A stretch of DNA of 64,000 nt from Proteromonas lacertae (GCA_002245135.1 NGBS01000015.1:89505-153504); one strand, 5' to 3'. Numbered from the stretch's first letter, positions 1-13,057 are shown. The notes: a model not told the origin generated them from the letters alone. Made by a program: numbers and translations.

Positions 1-96
1 ATTTTACGATAGAATTCTTTGAATTTCTAAACAAGCTTGATTCCTTTTCAAACCAAGCCAAACTATTTTAAAAATAAATATTAAAAAAAACGATTT

Positions 97-2260
97 ATGA
101 GTGGTTGGTATAGCTTTTCAATATTATGCAATAGGTTCGCTGAAGATAAACCATCTGTAGGTGATGAAGTAACACAGGTTTTACCATTTCAAGTTGAAGA
201 AGAGTATAATTCCATTTTTTATAATGTATAGGGAAAAGAAAACTGAAATTGATGTTCCAGAACAATATGATGAACCAAATGAAGGAGATCTAGCATTGGA
301 TGATTACAATCCTGACAGTATTGTTTATGGTATAATATAATAGCTGATGATTTATGGGAAGGTCCATTAGATGGAGATTATGATTTTGATGAACAAGCAA
401 TTGACAGAAAACTCCACAATAGAAAAAATCCAATTCAAATTCCAGAAGAAGCTCAGCATCCTGAATTGCAAGATAGAAAAGAAAGTGAGTCAAAAGAAGA
501 AACATTAGTACCAGCTGTAATAACTCGAACTCCCAATAGACCTGAAAGAAAAGCACCTTCAGGTCCAAAACCACCACCTGGTGCTCCAAGAGGACCTCCC
601 AGTGCTCCAAGAGGTCCTGCTCGACCACAAGTTGGCAGAGGCCGTCCAATGGGAAGGGCACGACCAATTCCAGGTCAATCTAGACCACAACCACCACCTC
701 AACCACAATTACAGCCACAATTACAGGAATATAAAATGTCAGAACAACCTGCACCTCAACCATCACCTTCTCCACCTTCATATATCCATAATGCAGCACC
801 TCAACCACATTTAGAACCAGTAATTCAACAACCAATCTACCAACAACCTATTATACAACAACCACAACCACAACCACCAATAGAAGAACCAATAAAACCC
901 AAATTACAAATCCAAAGTCAGGCAATAATAGAATCAACATATGAAGAGAAGAAAGATGATGTGATATTACATCCCCAACCACCTCCTACACAGCCACCAT
1001 CACAATTACAACAGCAGCAAATGTTATATCAAGTTCCAATACAGCAACAACAGGTAGTAATACAAAATCCAGCTCCAAAGATTATACATCATGTACAAGA
1101 AGTGATATTTGGTGAAATATCCATACCTCCAGTGGAGAAAAAACCTGTACAACCTGTACAACCTCAACAACCAGTGCAACAACAACAACAACCACAGCAA
1201 ATAGAACAACAGAAACAACCACCAAAACAGAAACATCAAACAATAATCAACAAATCATTTCAACAACCTCCTCCACCACCACAACCATCTTCATTCTTTG
1301 ATTCTAAGGATATGAATGAAAGTGGAATGGTTGATGGTGAACCACTAATCTCACCATTTGAACCAACACCACAATTTCATGAAGGTAAAGAAGAAACAAA
1401 AGAAACACATATTTCACCACCTCCTCCAATGATGAAACAACAAATAAAATTTACAGTATATATTTATATATTATTATGTATTTATATAGAATCATAATAC
1501 CCCTAAAGGTCCTGAATTATTAATGACATTCCCAGGTACAATTCAATGTACTTTAACAAGAATGAAAAAGAATATATTAATGTCAGTAACAGAATATCAA
1601 TTAGCAATGTCACTAGAGAATGGTGATGAACAATTATTGATGGTCGCATTGAAACAAGCTTGTCGTACACCAAACTATCATATATTTGATATGACAAATA
1701 GTAATACAACAGATCATACAAAATTGAGTAAAAAAGATGGTAATTATTTAGGTAAATTAAGATGTAATTTTACTGGTTCAGAATCAGTGATTTATGGTAA
1801 TTCTTTACTAGATATTGAAGATAAATTCAAACCAGAGTTTGGAGCTGGTAGATTTATAAAACCTCCTACTAGAAAGACTGAAAATAGATCAGCTCAACCA
1901 AGAAAGATAGATATTCTATTACCTGCTGTATCTTCTGATAGGAGAGTCATTCCACATAAGCCTACAAGAGAAGCTGATACGTTATTGAGTAGAGTGACTG
2001 ATTTACAACATATTCCAGATGGGTATTATTTGTTGCATAATAAGGCACCTGTATTTACACAAGGATCATATAGATTGAATTTTAATGGTCGTGTGAATGT
2101 GTCTTCTGTTAAGAATTTTCAACTTGTTATGCAAGGTAATGTGGATACAGTGCTTTTACAGTTTGGTAAAGTGGATGATCAACATTTTCATTTAGATTTT
2201 TCTTCGCCTTTTTCTCCATTTCAAGCATTTTGTATTGCATTGTGTCAATTTATATATTAA
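97..2260 (+). CDS. Tubby-family protein with Pro/Gln-rich N-terminal region
   Basis: The Tubby C-terminal domain binds phosphoinositides and in other eukaryotes couples membranes to ciliary cargo transport. The domain is read from about 1505 to 2260: TIQCTLTRMKKN at its start, GKLRCNFTG in the middle, and at the end FNGRVNVSSVKNFQLV, VLLQFGKV and SPFQAFCIAL, all family hallmarks. The preceding ~370 residues are low complexity, rich in Pro and Gln, and probably disordered. ATG at 97 is chosen because splicing short GTAT-TAG introns (about 108-134, 203-230, 318-343, 1449-1482) gives one continuous frame from it. The domain ends a few residues earlier than in animal Tubby proteins. Family assignment is firm; a ciliary role here is inferred. 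A second, divergent Tubby-like gene lies at 18291-19149. Confidence 0.88.
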
Positions 2261-2487
2261 CTAATAGAATGAATATATTTTTATTGTTTAATTGAGGAAA
2301 TAATTTGAAAATATGAAAATGAGACTCAAACTGTTGGCTTGATTTCTATATTTAATCATTTGTTTATTTAGAGGTATATATCAATCTATTTGCATTAATT
2401 ACATATATATATTTTTATTTGGACATTTTTCTATTCATTTTAAATACGTCATTCTATTTATTTTCAATTGTACTATATTTTATAGAA

Positions 2488-2869
2488 ATGAATTCTATCA
2501 GAGCTGTATCACGATTAGCAATGGTATCTAGACGTTTACCAAAAACTGTCGTAATAGTTCGTCCATTTTCTAAAGCAGCATTAGAAACAGTTGATCCTAA
2601 CGCAAAAAAACAAGCAGTACCACCTCCACCTCCTCCTCCAAAAGACTAAGAGTGGATCACGTAAACAAAGAATCAATACATTCCTTCTTGGATTTGGTTT
2701 AGCTGCTGTTTGCTTTTTCTATGAATTAGGAAGTTCATTATGGAAATCAACCCAACAGATGGATGTTGCTGTAGCTGGACTAAGATCTGACGTAGTACAA
2801 GCTAATGCAAAACTACAAGAAAGAGTAACTATATTAGAAAAGGAAGTAAAAAAATTACAAGGTAACTAA
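2488..2869 (+). CDS. Small mitochondrial-type membrane protein with proline run and coiled coil
   Basis: About 125 residues, family not recognised. The N-terminus is basic and Arg/Ser-rich (MNSIRAVSRLAMVSRRLPK), like a mitochondrial targeting peptide. A run of seven prolines follows, then one hydrophobic span (FLLGFGLAAVCFFYELG) and a C-terminal heptad-like helix (LQERVTILEKEVKKLQ). The frame meets TAA at 2647-2649 just after the proline run and continues coherently one base later, so either the stop is bypassed by +1 shifting or one base is an error. The layout resembles the protein at 27587-28823, which also has a proline run before a membrane span. Location in the inner mitochondrial membrane is inference. 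Confidence 0.6.
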
Positions 2870-2991
2870 AAATCCGTCAATTTATTATTATTGTTTATAT
2901 TCTATCTTGCTGTTGTTTTAAAAATCACTCATTAAAACAAAAATATATAAAATAGCCAAAGATATTATTTTTATTATTATTATTTCCAGTT

Positions 2992-4584
2992 TTACAATTT
3001 AGCAGCACCTTCACCAGCAATTCTTCCAAATACTACACATTCCATCAAACTAGCGCCAGCCAATCTATTAGCACCATGCAATCCACCAGTAACTTCACCA
3101 GCACCATATAAACCAACAATTGGATTACCTTCAGTGTTTAATACCTCACAATTCGTATTAATCTTTACACCACCCATTGTATAATGTAAAGAAGGAGTAA
3201 CAATACCATAATCTATTAATAATATAATAATATATATATACAATATGGGCCATTTATATCAAATGTATTTGGAAATACTGTCTTGTCAAATTCATCATGT
3301 TTTTTTTCAACCGAATCAATATATTTCTTAATTGTATTAGTCAAAGCATCCTCAGGTATTTTAGTCTTTTCACATAATTCTTTGATACTTTCCACTTTAT
3401 TAATTAGTGATTTTGACATATAGAATCCTATATCACCTCTTCCTAATAATTCCACCATAGTATCACTCAATATTACATAGGCAGATGGATAATGAGTTTT
3501 TATACCATCTTTTACTTCAATTGCTTCACAATTCTGTTGAATTCCTTTTGTCACTGCATCTCTAGTATTTAATTCGTTAATAAACCTTAAACCTTTTGTA
3601 TTGACTAAAATACCACCTACACCTCTTAAAGCCTCAGGAGCTAAGAATTTGGTTGTATTATTAACATCATTAGGATCAACAAATCCAGTAGGATGTAATT
3701 GTACTTGATCCATTAAGGTTAATTGTGCACCAATCTTTCTAGCTAATTTTACACCATCACCTGTTGCGAATGGACCATTTGTAGTTGGTAAATCTGCAAT
3801 TTGTGGAACAAACTCTTTTAATAAACTGTCTTCTGTATGATCATTAGCATACCCACCACTTGCAAGTATAACAGCATTAGCATTAAGTGTAATGAGTTTA
3901 TTTTCTTCATTTTCATATTCTACACCTATTACATGCTTTGATTCATCTTGTAATAATTGTTTTACACAGCAACCACATAATACCTTACAGTTTGGTCGAC
4001 TTTCTACTTCTTTACGTAATGTACTGACTACAGTCCATCCAACTGGCGGTGCTTTTCCTTGTGCATCTTTTACAAAACGATGAGTTCTTGGAAACTATAT
4101 TTTACATATATATATGACAATTATACTGAATGACCTCCACATTGTAATACTGTGCCTAATATTAATCCATGTTTGTCTAAGAAATCAATAGCTGAACTGG
4201 AGTGAGAAGTTGCTAAATCAACAATATCTGGTAAACTTTTGCCTTGACCTGATCTACATAATTATTATGATTATGTATATTGTAAATAGTTATACTTTAA
4301 TAAATCTTTATTATAAGCTTCATTAGTATCTGCAATACCCTTTTCTGCTTGATAATGAGTTTCACTACAACTGATTCCTGAGGATGCTTTGGTTGAATTA
4401 CCTCCTCCACTATATTAAAAATATTCTTACTTTTTTATACCGTTTATCTTTCTCTATTACTGTTACATTAGCTCCATTATCACTAGCTTCAATAGCAGCA
4501 CATAAAGCAGCTAATCCACTTCCAACGACGATTACATTATGAGTTCCTGTTTTAGATTAGCAATCAAGTATTTATACCAGACAT
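2992..4584 (-). CDS. FRD1: Soluble fumarate reductase, Osm1/Frd1 type flavoprotein
   Basis: Reduces fumarate to succinate using FAD, reoxidising reduced flavins or NADH; typically supports redox balance without oxygen. Reading the minus strand through about five short introns gives an FAD-binding N-terminus ([17 protein letters not shown]), the substrate-site segment GGHS-FPRTHR that straddles an intron near 4095-4125, the middle signatures ASGGYAND and QLHPTGF, and the C-terminal YTMGGVKI and [23 protein letters not shown] at 4584 starts [13 protein letters not shown] after an intron. There is no obvious targeting peptide, so a cytosolic enzyme is likely. It is divergently arranged with the gene at 4671 across 86 bp. 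Family assignment is firm. Confidence 0.92.
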
Positions 4585-4670
4585 TTGAGGCTTTTAAACG
4601 AAAAGAAGGTTCTTCGGTTTTCTGGTATTTTGGACTATATTTCAATTTTTCTCATCATATAAAGCGATAA

Positions 4671-5848
4671 ATGTCAAGTGAAACACGAGTTAGGTATTTA
4701 TTTCCATATTATAATATAATAGAGGTAAGAGAGCTACAATGGGCACTTGTCCAATCTGTCTTGAGGAATATCCAATGGCTACATTACCACAACATGCTGA
4801 AATATGTGCATCTAGGAAATTTGATCCTGATCCAGTAGGTGGTGATGATTCAGAAGGTATTATTATTAATATTATCTGTAGATGAGATGTATAGAAGACC
4901 ACCTAAAAAATATGCATCACCACCAACTAGAAGAATGGAAAAGAAAGTAAAACCAGTTTTGACTCTACCAGCTCCACATATAGCTCCAGGAAATAAGTAT
5001 AGAGAACTTTAATATATAATTTAAATAGCAATCAACCAGTTCGTATAGAAAATTACACAATAATCCCACTAACTACAACAGCAGAAGATAATGAGAATAT
5101 TAAGAAGAATGAAGTATTAGCAAACACAATATCACTAAAAACAGTAAGTGAAGCAACCAATGCATTTCAAGAAGAAACAATATCATCATATACAAGCCAA
5201 TGTCGAACAGAAATAGCCAAATTATTACATACCTTTTCAAATGGTAAATATAAATTAAGTGAAATACATAGTTTTGTAGATGATGTATATTATAATACTC
5301 GTACAATTCCTAAATTTCTATATATTTTTTATAACATCTTATTATATAAAGTGGAAGGTGTACCAGATACTTCAATTTCAATATTTTTAGGATATTTATT
5401 TCAATGTCAGAATTATTATTTAAATAATCTTGAAATTATGTTGAATATTGATTTAAGTAAATATAAAAATGATAGAAATATTGAAGAAGATAATGATATA
5501 GATACAGTTAAAGAATCAGTTAGTTTATCAATAAAAGATGAAAATAATAAAGATTTTACATTCAATTTTGATGAAATTATACAAATTTTAGAAAATATTC
5601 AAAAAATCATACCAACAGCTTATACAAATCCAATATCAGAAGGAATATGGAATATTTTAATGAATAAAATACAACGTACATATTCTAAGGAGATATTAGC
5701 TGAATTTTTAATGAACTTAGAGAAATTGAGTATATGTAATGATGATGAAGAATATAATACTATATGTAATGAAATTAAATCATCACTGGGTGATTCAATA
5801 TATGAAGATTTATGCAAATTATTTATATTTGAATCTAATAAGGAATAA
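4671..5848 (+). CDS. Protein with N-terminal UBZ-like C2HC zinc finger
   Basis: Not recognised as a whole. Splicing introns near 4693-4720, 4859-4883 and 4998-5029 gives about 360 residues. Residues 13-40 contain CPICLEEYPMATLPQHAEIC, a C-x2-C...H-x3-C arrangement like ubiquitin-binding UBZ4-type fingers or RAD18-type zinc fingers. A basic Pro-rich linker follows (RRPPKKYASPPTRRMEKK). The rest is helical, acidic in patches, and has no family motif I can name. ATG at 4671 gives MSSETRVRGKRATMG directly before the finger. A ubiquitin- or nucleic-acid-linked role is only suggested by the finger. Confidence 0.6.
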
Positions 5849-5899
5849 TAATAAACACATTTATTTTTATAATAATTAATTAGTTTTTGTACAGTGTGT

Positions 5900-6442
5900 T
5901 TATATGAATTCAGTCACTTCTTCAATTGGTTTTCTGGGATATAATTGATCTACTTTACCATGCCCCACTGGCATAGCAACAACTGGATTTATAGTATTAT
6001 CATTCAATACTTTTGCTACACCTGGCAAATCCGCACCAACTATACTACTATCTAAATAAACATGAAAAATATAAAAATAATACTCCATCCTAAGGCATGA
6101 GCAGATAATTGAGCATAAGCAGCAGCGAATACTGCGTCTGTCTTACCAAGATCACTACTTTTCAATCCACTGAATACGATATAACTGGAGCTGTAGCTAT
6201 CCAGGATTGATTATAAACTGCAGATGCAAATTTCTTCTTCATTTCTTCTTTTTGAATAACTGTTATCTTGTAGTCTTGCTCATAGCCATATGGCGCTCTA
6301 ATAGCATCTTCCAGTATTGCCATTATCTCTTCTTTCGATATTGTTTCATTTTTATACCTATAAACCATCACTAATATACATTGACATACATCTTAACTGA
6401 ATGACGACTATGTGCTAGCTCTGAAAAGGCTGTTTTTATCAT
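5900..6442 (-). CDS. Nitroreductase family protein, copy 1 (frame broken)
   Basis: FMN-dependent nitroreductase-like oxidoreductase. It starts MIKTAFSELAHSRHSVKMY, the RHSVR-type N-terminal signature of the family, and continues to KKFASAVYNQSWIATAPV and a GVAKVLN...VVAMPVGHG C-terminus. It is a tandem duplicate of the gene at 6638-7177. Against that copy, the frame slips near 6175-6180: APVLFVFSGL in copy 2 corresponds here to a sequence lacking one base, and TGA (6162-6164) then follows. Either this copy is a young pseudogene or the base was lost in assembly. Introns lie near 6062-6093 and 6364-6395. Family assignment is good. Confidence 0.75.
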
Positions 6443-6637
6443 TTTAGTTGAATTGTTATATATATGGATGTTTGATAAGCTTAGACAGAAAACTTCACAA
6501 TAGAAGTATAACTATATATAAATTAATCTAATATCAAATACAAATAAGAAGATTAATTGTTTATTCGTTTCAAGTTTTGTGTTTTTGTTAAATCTCAAAC
6601 AAACCAACATCAAACCTATTCTCTATTTATTTATCAT

Positions 6638-7177
6638 TTATTTAAACTCTACAATTTCATTTTCTGGTTTTCTTGATGCTATTCCATCTGGCTCACCATG
6701 TCCTACTGGAATTACACAAACATTATGTAAAGAAGAATCACCTAGTATTTTACCTACATCAGGTTGACCACCAACCCAACAAGCATCTAATAATTATAAA
6801 TATAGAATATATATATACTCCATCCTAATGCTTGAGCTGATAATTGAGCATAACTAGCAGCTATAGTAGCATCTGTTTTGCCATAGCTATTATCCAGTCC
6901 ACTAAATACAAACAAGACTGGAGCAGTTGCTATCCACATCTGACTGTAAATTGCTGAAGCAATCTTTTCTTTAAGTGCTTGATCTTTTACTACAGTAATT
7001 CGGTATTTTTGTTGATTCAGAGCAGAAGGAGCTCTTTGTGCATCTCCCAATATTGTCTTTATTACATCGTCTGGTATATTTTCTTTCTTAAAACTATTAC
7101 CAATAATTTTATTTTCGACAATACCTTCTTACTGAATGACGATTATGGACTAATTCTGAAAAAGCAGATTTAAGCAT
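6638..7177 (-). CDS. Nitroreductase family protein, copy 2
   Basis: Intact nitroreductase of about 160 residues with two short introns (near 6787-6820 and 7095-7125). It begins MLKSAFSELVHNRHSVRR, continues with an APSALNQQKYRITVV block and YSQMWIATAPVLFVFSGL, and ends VCVIPVGHGEPDG...RKPENEIVEF. Members bind FMN and reduce nitroaromatics, quinones or other acceptors with NAD(P)H. The physiological substrate cannot be read from sequence. Together with copy 1 and the nearby fumarate reductase it hints at anaerobic or microaerobic redox metabolism. The start codon is shared in context with copy 1. Confidence 0.85.
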
Positions 7178-7303
7178 TGTTGATATATTACTCTTATATT
7201 CAATATTCACAAGTTCACAGGAACAAAATTCACAAAGGAATAATATCTATTCAAAATAATACACACATCATACAAAAAACAGAAACAATCTTTCTCAAAA
7301 TGT

Positions 7304-7320
7304 GAAACGAATTTATTTTT
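7304..7320 (+). promoter_or_regulatory. Promoter-like motif upstream of condensin gene
   Basis: GAAACGAATTTATTTTT lies 60 bp upstream of the CAP-H start codon. It matches the motif repeated at 9633, 13058, 35567, 53908 and, in reverse, 25182 and 56812. Regulatory function is inferred from recurrence and position. Confidence 0.45.
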
Positions 7321-7379
7321 TAAATCATCAAACTAGTAATCAAACCAAACCCGCCTTTCAAATTTAAAAATTCAATAGA

Positions 7380-9570
7380 ATGCAAACCCCGAAATCCAGA
7401 AGATTAAGTGCTGCAACATTTTCTCCACCTTCTGGTGGTAGTTCTCAGTCAATAGAATCATCGCCAGCCAGTAACAGGGGATCTCCTTCAAAAATAAATG
7501 AAAGAAAAGAAAGAGAAGAGAGGTATTGCCAAATTATAATTTTATAGGAGAAAATCAACTTTAGAAGTGCAAAGAAGAAAGTCATTCGCAGCTGCTCCAG
7601 AAGACTCTCCAGTAGTTTCTCAAGAAAAGGTTGCATCAATGTACAGTCAAATTATAAAAATGTCACAGGAAAATGTATTAAAATATTATATAATTATTAA
7701 TAAATAGAAAATCAACCAGAAGAACACTTGGAATTTACATTTAATCGATTATATGAAAGATGTCATAAACGAAGATGGTGAGCAAACCAATTTTCAAAAA
7801 GCAAGTTGTACTTTAGATGCAAGTGTGAAGATCTACGGTTATAGAGTGGATGATACATTATATTCGTCATTCAGAGTATTAGAAAACTTAAATAGAAATG
7901 AAACAGAGACAGAACAAGTGACTAAAAAAGTCCAAGAAAAAGATAAAAGTTCCAAATTACATGTTACTGAAACAATCGAAAAAAATATAAATAATTTAAA
8001 TATTAAAGATTTTGGATTAATGAAAGTAGTAGATCCTTTATTTAAACATATGAGCAAACTGTTTGATGCTGGTGGTACAAAGGGAATGTTGTTGAATAAT
8101 TTACAATGTTATAATGGTTGTACATTAATATTTGATTCTAATGAAGATATTAAAAAGTTAGAAAATGAAGATAAAAATGGTATAATATATATATATTAAT
8201 ATGTATTAGAAGAAGGTATTAATATTGAGATAGATGATGACGATATTAATTTAATAAATAATATGATAAGCAATAATAATAACATTGATATCTGTCCAGA
8301 ATTAAACGAATTAAGAGATGAAAGTGGTGTAGAAAAGAAATTAAGAGTATATATATATATATATATATATATTTATTATTATTATTATAGCCATCATTAA
8401 TTAACACTGAACCAACTCAAGTTGAATATGAAGCTGATGAATCTGTATATAATAATAACAATAATAATACAATTGACTTTGATGATGATAATGACAATGA
8501 TAATATACCAATTATGAATGATAATGATTATGATGGTGATAATGATAATGAAGTAGAAGAATACGAGACAAATAATAATAACCATAATAAAGATAAACAA
8601 AATAGTAATTGTATTAATATATGTTTATATTAATTTATTTATATTAGATCCTGAGTTTGTTTCAATTATTGATAAAATTAGTGAATATGGATATGTCAAT
8701 ACACAAGCTATTTCATCCTTAAATGAATGGAAATTTAAAAAATCAAAGAATACATCTTCATCCTCAACAACAGGAATAAAATCAAAATTAGATAAAACAA
8801 AAAAGCAAGAAAAAGAGAGAAAAACAAATATGATAGACTTCACATCTGAATTTACAAAAACAACTTTTAATATACTAAAATCAACTAATAAAAAGAAAAA
8901 TGATTCAGTTTTTACACATCATTTACTACCTGAAACACCTTATGATCCAAAGAACTTAATAAAATTCTTCTTAATTCCCAATTTAACACTCAAAATAAAC
9001 GCTTTAGATAATTATTCAAACACTATTAATTCTACAGATAACAATTTAAATGAATATCAATATAATAATGAACTAGACTCAAATTATATCGCCCCAACTG
9101 ATATGATGATGGATGATGATGATGATGATGATGATATTAATATGAATAATAACACGACAATCAATAATACATCAACATTAATAAATATGAGTCAAAATAT
9201 CGTTCATAATGAGATCAATATCCATGATTTAGTAGCTCCTGATCATATTGTTAGAAGTATTGATATAAAGTACGCTAAACAAGCGTCTAATGTAGATGTA
9301 AGGAAATTAAAATCTACTATTTGGAAAGTGATTGATGAAGGAATTAAAGAAGAAATGGAGGATAATAATAAAGTAGAATTGTCACTGTCAAACACATTGA
9401 AACATATAAATGTAAATAATTTGAAAGAGAAACCGTTAAATCCTCCCAAACAGAATAGTTCATCTGTTGCATTTAGTTTTATTTGTTTACTGCATTTGGC
9501 AAATGAAAAAGGCTTGACTTTAGAGAATGAATCTGATCTATCTGATGTTAAAATTATTGAAATTCATTAA
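7380..9570 (+). CDS. NCAPH: Condensin complex subunit 2 (CAP-H / Barren kleisin)
   Basis: Kleisin subunit that bridges the SMC2-SMC4 ATPase in condensin and is needed for mitotic chromosome compaction. The N-terminal Barren signature is clear: KINQKNTWNLHLIDYMKD, then GEQTNFQKASCTLDASVKIY and YRVDD. The C-terminus has VRKLKSTIWKVID and VAFSFICLLHLANEKGLTLE...LSDVKI, the winged-helix end that contacts an SMC head. Between them is an Asn/Asp-rich insertion (about 8420-8600 and 9050-9180) with an eight-Asp run. Introns of about 25 to 45 nt interrupt it near 7523, 7676, 8179, 8347 and 8612. ATG at 7380 gives MQTPKSRRLSAATFSPP, a plausible disordered start. Confidence 0.93.
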
Positions 9571-9632
9571 TATATATATTATGTAGTATTGATTGATGTT
9601 TTGTGTGTGAAAAAACAAAAAATATGAATATT

Positions 9633-9651
9633 GAAACGGATCTATTTTCAT
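9633..9651 (+). promoter_or_regulatory. Promoter-like motif upstream of pseudokinase-LRR gene 1
   Basis: GAAACGGATCTATTTTCAT ends 6 bp before the ATG at 9658. It is a close relative of the motif 25 bp before the ATG of the third family member (53908-53926). Confidence 0.45.
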
Positions 9652-9657
9652 CAAATA

Positions 9658-11985
9658 ATGTTTTCCTTGAAATCTCTGCTTGAAAGTAAGATATATTCAA
9701 TCTTACCATCTGATACCCAAGTATTTTTATGAATTTATATTTTGTAGATAAAAGATAGAAGAAAGAAGAGTAATACTGAAGTAGATTTGGTAGTAGAACA
9801 TAATAGTGATGTTAAGATGATGAGAGTGTTGAATGTATGTGGGATAAAAGAAAAAAAGATATTGAAATTCGATGAGAGTAACAAATTGTTGTTAGATAGT
9901 TGTTTACCCTTCATATATCATTCAAAAATGTTTTATATGAAATATAGCAGTGAATATGTAATAATATATCGAGATTATTATTTGTGTGATTTAGAAGAAT
10001 TAATTCAGAGTAAGTCACTTTCAAGCTTTGATATTAGTAATATGATATGTTCTATATGCAGTATTTTAATGATATTGAATGAATATAATTTAGTGGTTAG
10101 TAATTTAAAGAGTAGTAACATAATATATGAAAGTGAAGGTGAAATAAAGTTATGTGATTTATTTTTGAACAAATTAAGAAAATTTGAAGATATGGGAATA
10201 TATGACGTGTGTTTTAAAAGCCCTGAAGAATTGAATGGATTAGAAAGTAATGATGGAAGTGTGATATGGTCAATTGGTTGTATATTATATGAAATGATAA
10301 ACAAGAAATTACCATTCAATGAAGATGATAATATGAATAAAACAAAAGAGAATATTCTGAGATGTAAATACAATTGTGATATAGAATGTGATATAACAAT
10401 GAAAGATGCTATAGATAGAATATTGAAAGTGAAGAGTGAAAATAGATTAAGTTTAAAAGGGTTGAGAAAAGAAATGATAAAAATGAGTGAAATATCGAGA
10501 AATAAACATAATGATTTGATGATGTGTAATGAAAGAAAAGAATTATTATGTAACAATGATTGCACACTGGAAATACCACCGCTTAATGTTATAACAGAAT
10601 ATTACCTACAGTATAATAAATGTGAAGTAATTCGAGATGGAATGATAAATATATACAATGACAAACCAAATGAGAGATTTCTCTCTATATTATTGATGAT
10701 GAAATTGTATAAAGGAGATGAATTAATAAAAGATAAACTGAAATTTAAAGTTTATCACAAATGTATAGAAAAAGATAAAAACTGTTATTTAGATGAAATG
10801 ATATTTACTGTTTATACATACAATGACGAACAAACTATTGTAATTACTGTAAGAAGTATTTGCTTATGTGAAGAAGGTATGAATTATTTTTTCAGAATAA
10901 TGAAATTAATAAATCCAACAAAACTCAAGTTTAGTATATAATTCATGTTATTTTTTATTTATTTAATATAGATTGGCTTAATATTCCATTTCAACATCAA
11001 TCATTATTCGGATCATTCTTTAATCAGTTATTAAATCTACGAGAATTGCACTTATCAGATTGTAATCTTACTTCCCACTTCATTGAATCATTTATTGAAT
11101 CAATTCCATTGATGAAATTAGAATGTGCAAATTTCCAAGGTATTTATTATATATTGTAATAAAATAGTTAATCCGATTGGTCCAAAAGGATTCAAATTAT
11201 TGCATCCATATATACATATATTAATCAACGAAGAAAATGAATTGAATTTAGTAGACATGCATTTAAATGATGAATCAATGATACTGTTATCACAACAGTT
11301 ATATAAATATCCAAATATTAAGAAAATAAATATCACTACTAACTACAACATTCATTCAAAAGGGTTGAAAGCATTATTTTCCAAATTCCCCATTTCTCAA
11401 ATACAGTTTTATTTCAACGGCAGTAAAGAATTATTGGTTGATAAAGATATTCCAGAATTGATAAAATACATTCATCTAAGTAATGAACTATATCTGAGAA
11501 ATATAGATATTGGAGATGAGATATTCATACCATTTATTACATTAAGATTGAATGAATTTCGAAAAATAGAGAAGTTATATTTGAGTAGTATTGATTTATA
11601 TTTTGTATATTATTTTTAGATAATAGACTAACACATCGAAGTATAGAAATATTTGTAAAGAATCTATCATCATTTCCAAATTTTAAAGAGATTCATTTAG
11701 AAGGAAATGAAATAGGAGATGAAGGAATGAGATTACTATCACCTCATTTACATTTGCTGCGTAGAGATTGTTCAAGTATTATTTCTATTATTTTGTATTG
11801 AATAGAAATGGGATTATCTTCAACTGGATTAAAATACTTGCTTGATGGTTTAAAGACTATTCAAACAAAAAGGAATAAAAAGGTTTCAGTCAATCTAAGT
11901 AACAATAACATTGATTCAACAGGAATAGAATATTTTATGAATTATATGAAAGAAAAAGGTAATATATCTTATTTAACAATTCAAA

Positions 11986-12020
<35 letters not shown>

Positions 12021-12994
12021 CTTCTTTTTAATTTGCTTAATAGATAATCCTATTTGTAACAATGGATTTAAAATGTTGGAGAATAATCTGAACATGTTGG
12101 TAGATTATTTTGAGATGAAATTGAGTAATATATCAATAGATGATGAAAGTATTATGTTACTGGCGAATAAAATGAAGTTAATTAATCATTGTAGAATAAT
12201 AAACCTGAATGGAAATAAGATTGGGATGAATGGATTAAAATCAATTTGTTCAAAATCATTGGAAAAAAGGAAGAATCCATTCATTAAAATGAAGTGTACA
12301 TCATGGACAGATGAAGAGTTGAGGTATTATTTGGATTACTGTGTTGAAAAGGAAAGTTATTATAAAGATTATGACTTTTCAAGTATAGTTCATCAATTTA
12401 TAATGAAATAGATTTAAATATTAACGATTCACTCATTCCAATTGTTAAACAGATTAATTATCAAAGGATAGATTTATCCAATAACAAAATTAGTTCTAAA
12501 GGATTGAAAGAGTTAATGGATTCTTTACCAGAGAGTTCAACGTTAATAACAATATTTAATAACCAAATAGGAGATGAAGGATTAGCAATTTTATGTATAT
12601 ATTTCCATAAATTCACTGATTATTATCCAGCATTATTGAATCTTTCAGGTATATTTTATAAATATAATAATAATATCTTAATATATGTATAGACATTGGA
12701 ATGAGTGAAAAGGGTTTGAAAACGTTAATTGAAAGGCTAAAAAATTATAAGCGATTAGATAAGTTGAATCTTCAAGGAAATGAATTGGATGAAAAAGGGT
12801 TAAGATTGATAAAAGAAAACAAAGATGTGTTTTATAAACTGGAAGAATTATCAATAACTACAAAGAAAAACATAAACAAATTAGAGCTTAAGTCATTTCT
12901 AGATGTTTTTTCTTCAATTGGAGTAATTAATCTAAATGGAATTTCAGAAGAAGAAAAGAAAGAAATTTCTAAAGATTTTTATAATGTAAAATAG
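9658..12994 (+). CDS. Pseudokinase-LRR protein, family member 1
   Basis: About 1,000 residues after removal of roughly ten short introns. The N-terminal half is a protein-kinase fold: a VKMM segment in the usual beta-3 position, then VVSNLKSSNIIYE in place of HRDLKxxN, KLCDLF in place of DFG, SPEELNG in place of APE, and VIWSIGCILYEMINKKLPF as subdomain IX. The catalytic-loop Asp is Asn, so phosphotransfer is doubtful. The C-terminal half holds ribonuclease-inhibitor-type leucine-rich repeats (LEGNEIGDEGMRLL, LSNNNIDSTGIEYF, LNGNKIGMNGLKSI, LQGNELDEKGLRLI). ATG at 9658 gives MFSLKSLLESKIYSILPSD, and the IYSILPSD segment is shared with member 3. Probably a scaffold or switch; no partner can be inferred. 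Confidence 0.8.
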
Positions 12995-13057
12995 ATAATG
13001 ATATATTTATTGTTATTGCATTTATTGTTTGCTGATTTTGTTAAGAAAAAAGACAAT

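Noticed and set aside
330-343. A 14-nt intron in the Tubby gene
   Set aside because: A donor 12 bases upstream (318) gives a 26-nt intron in the same frame, matching the usual size, so the 14-nt reading is not needed.
1024-1239. Leu/Trp-rich minus-strand frame
   Set aside because: It is the complement of the Gln/Pro-rich region of the Tubby gene; no independent coding signs.
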